DNA of 64,000 nucleotides from Taeniopygia guttata (lineage: Eukaryota; Chordata; Aves; Passeriformes; Estrildidae), in assembly GCF_048771995.1 (NCBI RefSeq), contig NC_133024.1, positions 59,726,501 to 59,790,500 of the forward strand, read 5' to 3'. The notes under the pieces were generated by a model. The model was given only the letters and a program-made list of their open reading frames with translations, did no database searches and had not been told where the DNA came from. Within the stretch, counting starts at the first letter, position 1, and each line of letters opens with the position of its first letter. Positions 35,914 to 47,500 of the stretch are shown here, in pieces. Made by a program: the position numbers and the translations under genes.

Positions 35914-38900
35914 GAAGAGCCATCTTTGCAATGAAAGTTAGTCCTCATTATTCCCTTGAAGATGATCACTGCCTCCTAATCTTTCACAAGTATTTTCTGG
36001 AGTGGCAGAGCCCAAAGGGCGATAAGAAAGCTATGTGTTAGTCTATTGCCTGTGTGGAGAAAGAAAGAATGACTGCTTGTAGTCCTAGCCAGAGGTATGA
36101 GGTAGAGGTTTAATATGATGTTCTGTCAAAGATTTTTTGTGTGGTTTTCAGCAAGTAATTTATTGCCCTGGTGGGAACTGTGCAGGTGAAAGGCAGCAGA
36201 ACTGTCAGGTGTCAGGACCTGGAGGAATCATTAGCAGCTGCAGACAGCTGGGTACCCACTAAACCCGAAGGTGCCAGGCTGGACTGGGGCTGGCTGTTTG
36301 CACTCAGGATGCAGCATCCTTGTGTAGGACCATTCAGATGCAGACCCAGCTGATCTGATCACCTGCACTGCTCCAGAGACAAGGTTCCCAGGAAGGAGAG
36401 ACTCTGTAGCCAGGTGGAAGGTGCTGATGAGAAGAGAAACGTCTCTACACAGAGCTTTAACTCCTGCTGTTTGCTACTCCCAGGAGGTCCAATTGCTTTC
36501 CTACCAGTCCCACCGTGACCACACTCCAAGGGGTTCCTATTGAGTAGTTTCTGTCTGGAGGATGAGCTCTGCCCTCAGCTCTATGTGCACACCTCTGGAG
36601 CCTGCAGGTGCTGCCCTATGCTACCCTGCTGTGAAACCCTCTCTATTCTGCAGGCTCATCTCTGCAGAAGATTAATCATATTTGTGTGTGAGGAATTCTG
36701 GTGATGACACATGGCAATCTTTGTTTTCCGCCCTTCACTCTGATGGTATGAGCAGGCAGAGTTTATTGAACTAAAAAAAAAAAAAAAATTAAAAAAAATT
36801 TTAAAACTTATCCTTGTGTCGGAACAGTTCAAAATCTGAAGCTCTTCCATGTGAGAAGCTGTTTCTGATTCAGTTGCAGAAGAAGTACCTCTGAGTCTGT
36901 TCTGACAGACTCTTCTCCAACTAAAGTGTTTGTCAGGTGTGTGTTGGGCAGGAAAAACAGATAAATCACCTGTACTACAGTACTGTCAATTGGATTTAGT
37001 TCGTCTGATGCACAAAAGAGAGAGCCATGAAGTAGCATCCAGCAATATATTGTGAGTGACTAATTTTGTTATAACCCTAATTTGTCCAGTATTTACCACC
37101 TCTTGTTCCTTCAGTATTTACTGGCCTGTATTCATTAGGATGGTATGAAACAGAGGGTGTGATATCAAGTCCAGTGAGAGGAGGACTATTGCCCTACCCC
37201 TCAACAAGCCCTACAGCCAGCACTGGCACAGCAAGATCTTCAACATGATGAGACTCAGGATGCTTCAGCTGATTTATAAGGAGTCATGGATCTATGATGT
37301 GAGCTTAATTCATAATGGAATTGAGCTGAAAGCACTAATGCTGTTTTACTGCAGATCTGACATTTACATTCACATGGTATCTGATGGATAGTGCAGATGA
37401 ACAAAAGTAGGTTTTCTAGTGTGTCTGGTAGCAATCCATCTGTCTCAGCCTGATGAAATTATTGTTGCAATTTACTAAACTAAGCAGAAGAAAATCCATC
37501 TGTGAACAGAGATATATTAAAAGCCTAAAAATAAAACCACAAACCCAAAGCCAATATTTTGCCTGTGTAGAAAACCAAAAGACAACTGAAACCCCACCAA
37601 AAGAAAGGGGGAACACCACTCCCAGGTAGCTGGGAAAACAGAATTTTGCAACAGCTGCATAGCAGTTTTGAAAGACCTTGTTTTCTCCTGCACCACATGG
37701 AGGGTACTTCCTTACTTCGAAGAGATATAAGGCTGTGTTCTTCACAGGAAGTCAGGAATTCAAATTTAATACACTATAAAGATGCAAAATATTAGAGTGC
37801 GAAATTAGTTTTAAGAGCCCTGATTTCAGATCAAATTTAAGAAGCCAAGCTTCAGCTACCTTTCAAACATAAGCAGAGCTGTAAAAAGTGTTATGCTATG
37901 AGCACTGAAAGAATGCTGGCACACTGAATTTTATTGTTGATCCTACTTGCCAGTATTTTAGGATTTATGCCCTACTGTGTGGAATATTTGCTTCACCTTT
38001 GCTTTATGGCAGTATAAGGTTGCTCACAGGCTTTGAATTATGACAGAACTAGACTGTCTTCTATGGTAGAAAGTCCTTAAATATACCTTAAAACATTTGC
38101 ACTTCATGTTGAGACACTTATGAAGGCTGGATTTAGGCAACCGCATCTCATTTCTTTCCAAAGTATGTCTTCCTTTTCTTTATAGGGAGACTTACTGGAC
38201 AGATTTTAATCAGTACTCCAATGTATCTGATTTTCTGAAATCCCTGAGAGAGCTGGGTCTTTTTTCAGATGTGGAGAAAACTGATAAAGGAAGTTACTTG
38301 GTTGGCTTCAGAAAGTAGAGAGAACGATTTAAACAATGGCATCCAACAGGTGTAAATGTGAGAAAGCAAGAAGTGCCATGGGCTCTGCAAGTCAAAGGGT
38401 GAAATCACAGTAGAGGGCTGAGAAAATGGGCTGAGGAAGGCAGCTATCAGATGAGGGGAGAAGACTGGAAACAAAATGGAAAAGCTGAACTGTTGTTGTG
38501 GTTGCTAGAAAGCTCTGGGAGAAGAACACATGGGACGTGTAGAAGGTTATGTTGGGAAGGTTACATTTCCACTATCCCTCCTTCAAATCCAGGGTGCTGG
38601 CAAGGGATGGAGATATCCATTCCAGAGAGCTGATACGGTTACACTCATCCTACCTGAAATATGCCGGTCCTTTAGCAAGGACCATGCCCTAAAATACCTC
38701 CATTTCCGTAGATATTTCAAGGAAAAAAATGGTGCCAACTAACAAGAAGAAAATAGACTGAAAAAATAAATAAGTAATATACCTCCCTCTAGAACTTGTG
38801 GTCAGGCAACAAAAGCATCATTAAATTTGGTCTCTACCCCATTGTACAAAGAGGTCGGGAAGTTTAAACTAGAGGAACTGGTTTTATTGAGGTTTTATTT

Positions 38901-40098
38901 CTTTTGCTTTGTTTTAATTCAGCAGCAGAACATTTGTTGGAGGAGCTGGAGAAGCCAGTTTCAGTCCACAAAAACACCAATGATTTATTTATTGCTATCA
39001 CTTAGGGAAAGGGCAGCATTTGCTGGTCCTGAATATTTAACACTGCAGGGAAAAAGCCAGCTTCTCTGAAGTCTGACTGTTCCAGTGAGGCACTGCAAAT
39101 CAGTGTGCCACCCTTGGCCCTCTAAATTCAGAGATGGGAGAGCTGGGAAGTTAAGCTCAAGTGCCTTCTTATAGGGACTGAGACTTCCTCAGATCTCAGC
39201 TTGTGTGGTCATGAGCAGCCTGTAGAAGAGACTCTCACACTTCTCTGACCTGCTGTGAAAGTCCAGGTGAGGAGGCAAGGTGCATCTATGCCTCAGAAGT
39301 CATTTACCTGCATGGTATTCATCTCAGGAAACTACAATTCATTTTACTTCATGCATCATTTATAGTAATCCTCAGGAGAGCAAGGAGTGGGAGAGATCAG
39401 CATCAGTGTTTTTGCCTACCTAAAGCTAGAGTGAGATGCATTTTGAAACACTGAAGGACTGTTCATAGCTTGTTTCCCCAGCTTCCTTGGTTTTCCAAGA
39501 GGCTCAAGTTATGAGCCTCAGTCTCTCTAGCTACTAACTGACCCAACCCACCAGATGTTTCTTGAAAAAGCATTCAGGAGCAGCCAGACCACAGCCACAC
39601 ACAGGCAGAAGGGAAAACGGGAAAAGACACTTTCCCATGCTTCTCATGTGTCACACTATCTGTTGAGGCCCTCCTTCAACACGTCACATACTGCAGTGGG
39701 ATTTCACTGCTGCTGTTGGCTGTGGAGGAAACAGGCCTGACGGCAGATGGGAATGAGTGACAGGAGACAGCCAGCACCTGCCTCCAACTCTCCCCCAAGG
39801 AACTATTCAAGGGAGAATCTCTTAGAGAAACCTGTGTCTTTTTGTGACCATCACTGTTTGTGAAACACCCTCAGGAGAAGGCGATAGTCACCCCTCACCA
39901 CCACCCCACAAAATGTATGCAAGGGAAAAAACGTTGAGGTTTTCTTCAAAGGAGTGCCTGCCAAATCTCAAAGCCAGTTTACAAACAGGTCTTCTATCTA
40001 TACTGCTGTACATCAATATTTAGCAGCACAAACTGAGGGTCTAACTAGCACAGAATTCAGTAGCAAGATCAGTACCCAGCTTAGGACTCTTCTTATGC
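35914..40098. other. Intergenic flank between the convergent gene ends
   Basis: No gene is recognised. An A-rich tract lies at 36773-36807. Part of the right side may belong to a longer SIAH3 3' UTR if poly(A) signals further left are used. Confidence 0.5.
36773..36807. repeat. A-rich low-complexity tract
   Basis: Sixteen or so A residues followed by TT-A8-TTTT-AAAA. Simple sequence. Confidence 0.8.
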
Positions 40099-40104
40099 TT
40101 TATT
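40099..40104 (-). terminator. SIAH3: Candidate poly(A) signal for SIAH3
   Basis: The minus strand reads AATAAA about 780 bases after the SIAH3 stop codon. This is a plausible 3' UTR length, but other signals occur further left, so this is only one candidate. Confidence 0.25.
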
Positions 40105-40780
40105 TTCTGAAAATCTCTTATTGAATGTTTAAGGAAACAGCAGCTAAAAAGATGGATGCCCCAATGGCTTGGTATGGTTATATCCATGCTATGGCCAGAC
40201 CATCTAGCAATCCCTCCCTGCTGTTTATGATACAAGAGTGAGATTTAACCATGCTCACAGTGACCAACCACTAGCTGTTATTCCCAGTTTAATGCAGGAT
40301 GAGGCTTCGCAGCCCTCTGCTTCTAAGCCTTCACTGTTTGGGTGAGAAATTTGTTTCCTCAGAAGCTGAAGGGAGCCCTGAAACTGCCAGCTCCCACAGG
40401 GCTTGGCTGTGCCCAAAATACAGGAGTTAAATCACTATTGCTAATATGGAAACCTGTGTGCTCTTGTCCCGTAGTGGAATACTTCACCTTCCATCAGGCA
40501 CAGGGGCCTCTGGTCCATTAGGCAGGCAATGAAGGAAACATATTTGCATATAGCATGGTCAGACCAAAGGTTTCTGCAAGTCACCCAGGGTGCACTTTCC
40601 ATTAACAAGTATTGTTTCCAGTGCTGCTGGAGGGCAACAATAAATTGATTAGCCTCTTTAAAATTTCTCATAAAATTGTATTAGCAAAACGGTAAATACA
40701 TGACACAGGGACCATAACCACGGGATGTTTACATAATGCCCACTGTGGACAAGTACTAAATACCATAAAAGACCCGAGAT

Positions 40781-40800
40781 CCCCCCTCCCTCCCCCCCCA
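40781..40800 (-). other. SIAH3: G-run with quadruplex potential in the SIAH3 3' UTR
   Basis: The plus strand is almost pure C here, so the SIAH3 transcript strand carries eight G, A, three G, A, six G. This satisfies four G3 tracts with one- or two-base loops. It lies about 90 bases after the SIAH3 stop codon and so would be within the mRNA. Folding is inferred from the pattern only. Confidence 0.5.
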
Positions 40801-40886
40801 TAAAAAGTCCATGAGTTCTGGCTCTCAGAAGGCAGCTAGAGCACCATTGTTGTTGCTGTTGTTCCTCCTCCTCTTCCTCCTCCCCA

Positions 40887-41480
40887 TCACATTTCAGCTT
40901 CGGAGCTGTGAACTTTGCTGGTGGTTATCGCAATTCCTATCGCTAGGCTTCCATTGTCAGAAAAGAGTTGAGCCAGGGAAGTGTTCAGCACAAGGCAATC
41001 CCCGTCCGAAAGGACAGAGTCAACACACTCCAGGATGGACCTGGGGGTCGCCTCCCACTTGAGGCGCCGCTGGTTCCTGTTGAGCTCCAGGCGGTAGGTG
41101 AAGTTGTTGGCTTGAATGGGCGTGCCGATCAGCATCATCGTGGCGAAGAACTGGGGGTGGCCCTCATACTTCTCCTGCTTCCTGAGGACCAGCAAAAACT
41201 GGTGGCCAAGGCAAGAGTGCATGATGATCCAGTCCGTTGGTGCGGGCAGGTGCATGTCCATGGCCAGGAAGACAATCTCTGCGCCCTGAAGGATGTTGAT
41301 GCGGTGGGTCTGCCTCAGGTGGGACACCACCACCTCTAGGTGCCCTTCCCATGGGCAGGAGAAGAGCGGGCACGTGCACGGGACCAGCTGGGGGTCGTGC
41401 ACTGCTTCGTGGTGATGGCAGGGAGGAAGGATGCCTTGCTCCGTGGATGCCTGCGCAGCTGCACAGCGGGTCGGTGCATA
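40887..41480 (-). CDS. SIAH3: SIAH3, last coding exon (SINA domain, RING-less)
   Basis: The minus-strand frame from the splice acceptor to the stop encodes 197 residues. Residues 35-59 are a SIAH-type zinc finger (C37, C42, H54, H59). Residues 66-190 are the Seven-in-absentia substrate-binding fold, with GAEIVFLAMDMHLPAP, HEGHPQFFATMMLIGT-like and RRLKWEATPRSILECVDSV text and the C-terminus SSEAEM. The match to mammalian SIAH3 as I know it is very close. The segment before the finger is shorter than in mammals and keeps only a HHH remnant of the long His-rich stretch. No RING finger is encoded, as in all SIAH3, so it should lack ligase activity of its own. The mammalian protein has been linked to mitochondria and to restraint of PINK1/Parkin. 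Reading begins at TAT directly after the acceptor AG. GTG at 41402 is an internal Val codon, not a start. The first exon was not found. Confidence 0.93.
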   Translation of the reverse strand, partial: YAPTRCAAAQASTEQGILPPCHHHEAVHDPQLVPCTCPLFSCPWEGHLEVVVSHLRQTHRINILQGAEIVFLAMDMHLPAPTDWIIMHSCLGHQFLLVLRKQEKYEGHPQFFATMMLIGTPIQANNFTYRLELNRNQRRLKWEATPRSILECVDSVLSDGDCLVLNTSLAQLFSDNGSLAIGIAITTSKVHSSEAEM

Positions 41481-41505
41481 CTATGGGAAGAGAGAAATGT
41501 AATGT
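41481..41505 (-). promoter_or_regulatory. SIAH3: Splice acceptor of the SIAH3 last exon
   Basis: On the minus strand a pyrimidine-rich tract (ATTTCTCTCTTCCCATAG) precedes the exon, and an in-frame TAG coincides with the intron end. The coding frame therefore cannot extend further, and intron phase 0 gives the expected Tyr as first residue. Confidence 0.85.
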
Positions 41506-43589
41506 GAGACAAAGTGGGCCAGAAACCAGTGCAGATGTGCAAGGTGCAGACCCCACAGACATCATACTCCACCTAAAGCAGCGCTAGTGGGGGTGCAGAG
41601 AACTCAGCACACTGGGGATCAGAGGCAGTCGTGACCTGGATCTGCACAGCACAAGGAGATGGCAGTTGCCTTGTTCTCCAGGAGAACAGACAAACTGCTT
41701 GAGCCATGATAAGTCACTTCAAATGAAAATTATGTATGTGCTTAAAGAGCAATTTCATTAGTTCAGGAGGAAAAATCTGATTAAAAGGAAAAAACAACCC
41801 AACAAAGCAAGGACAGCATGGGGCATTTTATATAGTTAAGAGTTTTGCTGCTCAGAACAAGGGAATGAAATATGTATGGCATTATTATTCTTTAATGAAA
41901 CATACGGGCAAATACAGTCATTTTTCCTGAAACAATAGGGTTTATTACACTCATAATTTGTGAAATAAATGTAGGTTTTTATTGTATATACCGTCACTAT
42001 TTTTTTTGGTCAATGTATTTGTGCCTAATTGATGCTCTTACCACCATAAAACTTAAATTGCTCTCAAAGGTGATTGGATGGCAGATTTAGGGCATTTTTA
42101 CACTACAATAAATTTGGATTAAGGTAGGACAGCTCACTAAAAAGGTAGCAGCTCTTGCAGAAGTATTCTACGTGAGGAATAAAAAGCAAACTGCTCTGCC
42201 TCTCTCAAGAGAATGTTGTTGAAGAGAAATAAGTCTTACTCAGCCAAAAGTGTATTCACATGCAATGTAATTCAGGAAGAATAATGTCTCTCCACAGTAA
42301 CTGTGTGCATAGATAAACCCTAAGGCACAGACATGCTGGTCATGATTATCTTACACAATTTTAAGCATCTACTTCACCCACCCAAGATATAAACCTGGTT
42401 ACCCGGGACTTCCTCTACAGCCTGTAGAGTGAGGGAGCCGTTGGAGTGCAGGATTCAGATCTTAGCTGAAGTAGTTCAGCTTCTAAAGGTGACACCAGTT
42501 GATGCTAGAGAGACTGAGATCCAGTCTGCCTAGCTATGCCTAAATTTTAGCTGTTTAAACATTTTCTCTCTGAACTCCTCTTACAAAGATGCATCTCTTA
42601 CATCCATTAATGTCCCAGTACGTACATATATACATGTATTTTGCTTTAACATAAGTCATAGGAAGATTAATGTAATTCCCTAAATAGTGTCTCACATCCC
42701 CTTATTTTAATATATGTACCAAAAATGTCATGAACTACATTATAGTTCTAACATTTAACAGTTGTTCTCCTCCATGCCCCATCCAACTCATAGCAGATTT
42801 GTGATTTTTGAGCAGAGATTTGTTTTATCCAGCGGCAAGCATAATCCCATATAATGGATGGTAGATTTCCTGCAAAGGGTGTGTTGTCTTGTCTTGTTAT
42901 GGATACTGTGAAAGTTTTCATTACAGCCTTGCTGTAAGCAGTTTTTCCCACCAAAACTTGCACATTTCTTTACAGGATGTTTTGGAAGGCAATCTCTTGG
43001 GTAAACTGTCCTAAATCTCAGACGACCAGGGCTTCCTTGCCAACCAGGATAACAATTCCATCTGTTTTCATTGTGTCAGTAGCTGCCAAAGGTTATGATG
43101 GATAGAGCAGGGATGTGATTGCTGTTGCTGTGAAATTCATTGCTCTTCCCAAGGCACTGGATGTCAAAGGGAGCTGTTTCTTCTTCCTCTGACATTTGAT
43201 ATAAAGAATAATTGACAAGTTAAGCCTGACTATTGAAACTGGCAGCTTTTTCTTTTGACAATTATTACTTCAGTAACTACTGTTCTACTTTTGCCTTCCT
43301 CATATTTTATTTGTTTTGCTGTATAAAATCCAAGAATATAAGCTTTCTGAGAAGATAATGAATTGAGGACAGATAAATTTCTATCATTGTCCAGGAAATA
43401 AAACAGGTCATTATAACCTAATCAAGGTTTGTGGCTTTAGCTGCCTGCTTATCTCAGTGGGATTACTGGTTCACACTTAATTCTACATTAATTTTTGCCT
43501 CCCATTAGGATGAAAGTTATGGTTAATTTAGACTCTTTGGTGAAGAAGGCTACTGCAGTGGCAGATCATAAAAGCCTTAAAAAAAAAAA

Positions 43590-43770
43590 TCCCTGAAATG
43601 CTAATTGCCTCATAAAATGAATTCTAATCTCCCAATCTAATACAGTGGTGTGAGCAATTGCTTTCTCTCACCAAACTATTAATGCAAAATTAGTGATTAT
43701 ACTAATTAAAACTAATGAACTCGTACTCACATGCTGATAAACCTTTCAACCACTCGACAAGTTCCAGCCT
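43590..43770. promoter_or_regulatory. AT-rich block with TAATTA-type words (candidate intronic enhancer)
   Basis: ATGCTAATTGCC, ACTAATTAAAACTAATGA and similar words cluster within 180 bases inside the inferred SIAH3 intron. This is suggestive only. Confidence 0.15.
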
Positions 43771-44523
43771 TCTATCAGTTTTATTTAACTCCCCTTTTGG
43801 AAGATGAATCTTAAATTAACCTCTTGACTAACATTCAAAATTAGGTTTTGAAATTTGAAGCTTTATAGACTATGTATAATTCTTCTCCAAAGATTACCAG
43901 AGTGAGAGAAACCATTTCCACTGAGGATGAAATTGAATTTAGAAATGGATTCTCCTAATTTGAGAAACATGGAGAACAATAGTAGCTCATCCATCTAAAC
44001 TGCATCCAAGGTAAGAAAATACAAATATCTTCAAAAATCATTTTATGACAAGCATGTCTCTATGGATCAGGAACTGGAAAAATAAATTACAATGAGCAAT
44101 GTATATAATATATCTTTCTTCTTTCCTAAACCTGTGAATTTTTGTGTGTGTGTGCATAATTACGAATTCCCTTTCACAACTCACATTTCTGAAATATTTC
44201 CACAAATCACTTCAACAAAGGATTTCTGGTCTAACTTTGTTCATTTCAGGTTTATTGAAAATTCTGGAAACTCAGCACAAACCTCATGATATATTTTTAT
44301 TCTTTGACTTGGTAAGAACCATTTTCAAAATCTGGCTTCTTAATTGTTTGACATTCCTGTTTCAAAATTCTAAATTTGTAGTATTTTGAAAGAAATGTTT
44401 AATAATTCCCTGTCATTTTTAAAAAAAAGTCTCAGAGAAAAATATTATTTTACATTTACTTTTGAGGTATGAGTGTAACTGTTGGGGTGTTTGTACTCTT
44501 GTTGGTCATTCATATGGCTGTGA

Positions 44524-44565
44524 ATTGAAATGCTGAAATTGAAATGCTGAAATTGAAATGCAAAA
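44524..44565. repeat. Three tandem copies of a 14-bp unit
   Basis: The unit ATTGAAATGCTGAA occurs at 44524-44537 and 44538-44551, then with two changes at 44552-44565. A small local expansion in non-coding DNA. Confidence 0.9.
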
Positions 44566-47500
44566 CAGGCAAAAAATGGTCACCTTGAGTGTATTTAAAT
44601 GCTTGAATAAATATTTATGAACAGTTTTTCCATGTTTAATCTGCTCCAGTATTTACTTTCTACCATTTATTGACCAATTACCTAATAAAATTAGATTTAT
44701 TTTATTATTGTGTTAGTCCAGTATTATTCTCAATTATCTTTTAGCCTGTTGGCCAGTTTCAGTCAAATTGAACTGTGGGATGGAATTCTCAAATGCTTTA
44801 ATTTTCAACCATTTCTGAAAGAAGAGGCATCAGGGTAGAGCAGCATAACTCTTTCATGTCTCCAGGGAGGAACAGCTGGCCACGTGAGCAGTATTACATT
44901 GACGGATAGGAGAGAACCTAAACAATGGCAGTTTGATCCCAAATGGATTATAGACACCAGAGAACTCACATGAGACAGTGTCTTTATGAACAGGAGAAAA
45001 GGCTTCAGCCAGAGTGCTCCTCATTAGATGCAACATAATCCCACCATGAGGCACCAAACCGCAGGAAACCAGGCTCTGCTGCTCACAGAAAAAATTCTTT
45101 TTAATGATGCAGCTTATTACAGAGCAGCTCTTTTTAAGACCAAGTAATTTGGCAAAGACCAATTTATAAACACATGGTGCTTTTCTTAAGGAAAAAAACC
45201 CCAACCAAACCATGACTAAATTTGGACTACGACACAGGGTTTCTGCTAAAAATGTAACAAATTGCTTTAGATGTGATACGTTTGTTCTAACTTTGATGTT
45301 TGAGGGGTAAGTCCCTAACTCTGAAGACTGTCAGCTCCTTTTACAGCCCATGAAGAACCCTGGAGGGCAATTCACTTGATTCCAAGTGGTGCTGAAAGAA
45401 CATCCCCCTGGACACCCTCTCTACATGCAGACCCATCCTCAGCACAGACCCACAGAGGTTTAACTGTTTTCTAGGCAAGAAACAGAAGGACAACCCAATT
45501 TCAGTCAGGAAAGATGTGTACCACAATGGGCTTCTCCTGCTGCTCTGAAGACAACGCAGCCCAAGGAGAGAGAAATGGATGCCTGCTCACATGAGGGTGT
45601 ACATCTGTGGCTCCTTCCCATCATTACAACTCCAATGACTTGATAGAAAAATCAGGGGAAGGATGAAAGGTAGATCCAAGAGTTAAAGACCTCCAAGAAG
45701 TAAAGAATATGCAAGCACATCTCTGAGTCTGCAGCTGAAAAGCAGGGGCACCCACCCAGGAGAAAGGGCTTTGCTATTGCTCCTCATGCTCCAAGGGACC
45801 TTTTGTGTTTGAGCTAGTGAAGTCTTCAGATCAGCTATGGTGAAAATACTGGAAACAGAGGCAGCAACCCACACTGCACCTCTGCTGGCTGAGCTCACGG
45901 CCCTATGGGTTGCAGGCACCAGATATACCACCATCCCTCAAGCCTTGGTTCTCTGCTGCACATTGGCACAGCTTCAGCAAGGAGAGCAAGTGCAACTGCT
46001 GCCATGAACAGCTAAGTGTCTTGCCATTGAAGTTCTGACTTAAAAATGGTGAATTTGCTCACGATAAATCCCACAGGGTGAGGGAGTGTTTAAAGCAGTA
46101 CTCTATCCCATGGGAGAGGGCCTGGACACTGCTAACCTAGAGTATAAGGAGGGTGAGTAGCACCACCACATTGTAGAAGAATAAACACTGCTCGGGTCTT
46201 CAGAGTAAAGGTTAAGTGTCATCTTTCAGCACTTTCCAATGTTCTTCAGTGTTATACTGGAAATCTGGATACCTCATTCATACTTTTACTTGCTGTAATG
46301 TACATAATGCGCAAAAATCAGCCTTTCACATCCCTGTGAACAATGCCAGTGCGTGCCTCCCAAGGAGGGAGGACAGGGACTGGTTCACTGCCCAGTAAAT
46401 AAGTGTTTTTGACAGGAAAGCAGGTGCTGCAAATAAGCATCTTTTTCCAGACACTTCACACCCATGCAACTGCATTTTCTGCAGTGGTCACACACACTTT
46501 GCAAACACTCATCAATTCACCCATTCGCTGGTCTCTTTGCTTGGGGCAGTCAGTGGTGTGGTCTGAAGGCCACCATGGTGGGGCTTCTAAGCAGGGCCGC
46601 ACAGAAAACTGCAAAGATGAAAACAAAGCCACCACACATGTCACCCAGCCCAAACCAGAAGACAGTGCTCCCTCTCTACCCTAGTCCAACTTTAGCACAC
46701 CCTGAGACATTGCAAACTAACCTCCTCCCAAGAGGAAACTACTCCTTCCATGTACCCAAACTCTCTCCTCTTCCTCCACAGCTTTCTTGGCTGGGTTATG
46801 GGAGAGCTGATAGGAGCTGTACATGTTCATAGCAGCTGCAGTCTTTGGTGGGAGCCAGGGATTGAGAGGGGCTGTGCTCACAGCTCCTGTTAAAACCCAT
46901 CAACCTGCCTGTGACAAGGAGCAAGAAGTGACACAGTCATCCTGTAGGTGTGTAAGCAACTGGAAATGAGCAGTGAAAACTCAGTGGATTTTTGACATTG
47001 ACCTAAGGATTTCTGCAGACAAGGAGGGACCTGGGCCTGCAGCTGTGAGACTGCTTTGAGCAAGCAGCTTCCAGGGTTTTCAGCAACTTTTAGCAACCAT
47101 AGCAACTTTTAGGGTTTCTGCTGAAACAAATTGACATTTTCTTTGCCAGAGAAATGTGCCATTTATTCAGTTTTCTTGCTGTCGTCCTCCTATTTCTTGG
47201 CTTCTCAGGGACTGACTGCTTCTTCTCATCTGTATGGAAAATGCCTTCAGTAATTTTCTAATCCTCAGTTTCTTTCTGCCTCACAAAAGCTTTACCACCC
47301 ACTAACATCCACCTCCATGTTACTTACACCCACCTCACAGGGACAGAAGCTCAAAAGAACTATAAAGGTGACATGAAGAAAGTAGTGAGTCTTTTAATCC
47401 TGGTCTTCATTTAATTTATCTTCTGCTCTTTTTTTTTAATATGCTGATGAGATTTTTTCAAGTCTTTCAGATGAAAGAAAAGAGAAGAAAAAAAAATCCC

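Noticed and set aside
41164-41587. Open frames on both strands over the SIAH3 exon (up to 133 codons)
   Set aside because: They are shadows of the real SIAH3 frame; only the minus-strand frame ending at 40887 matches SIAH3.
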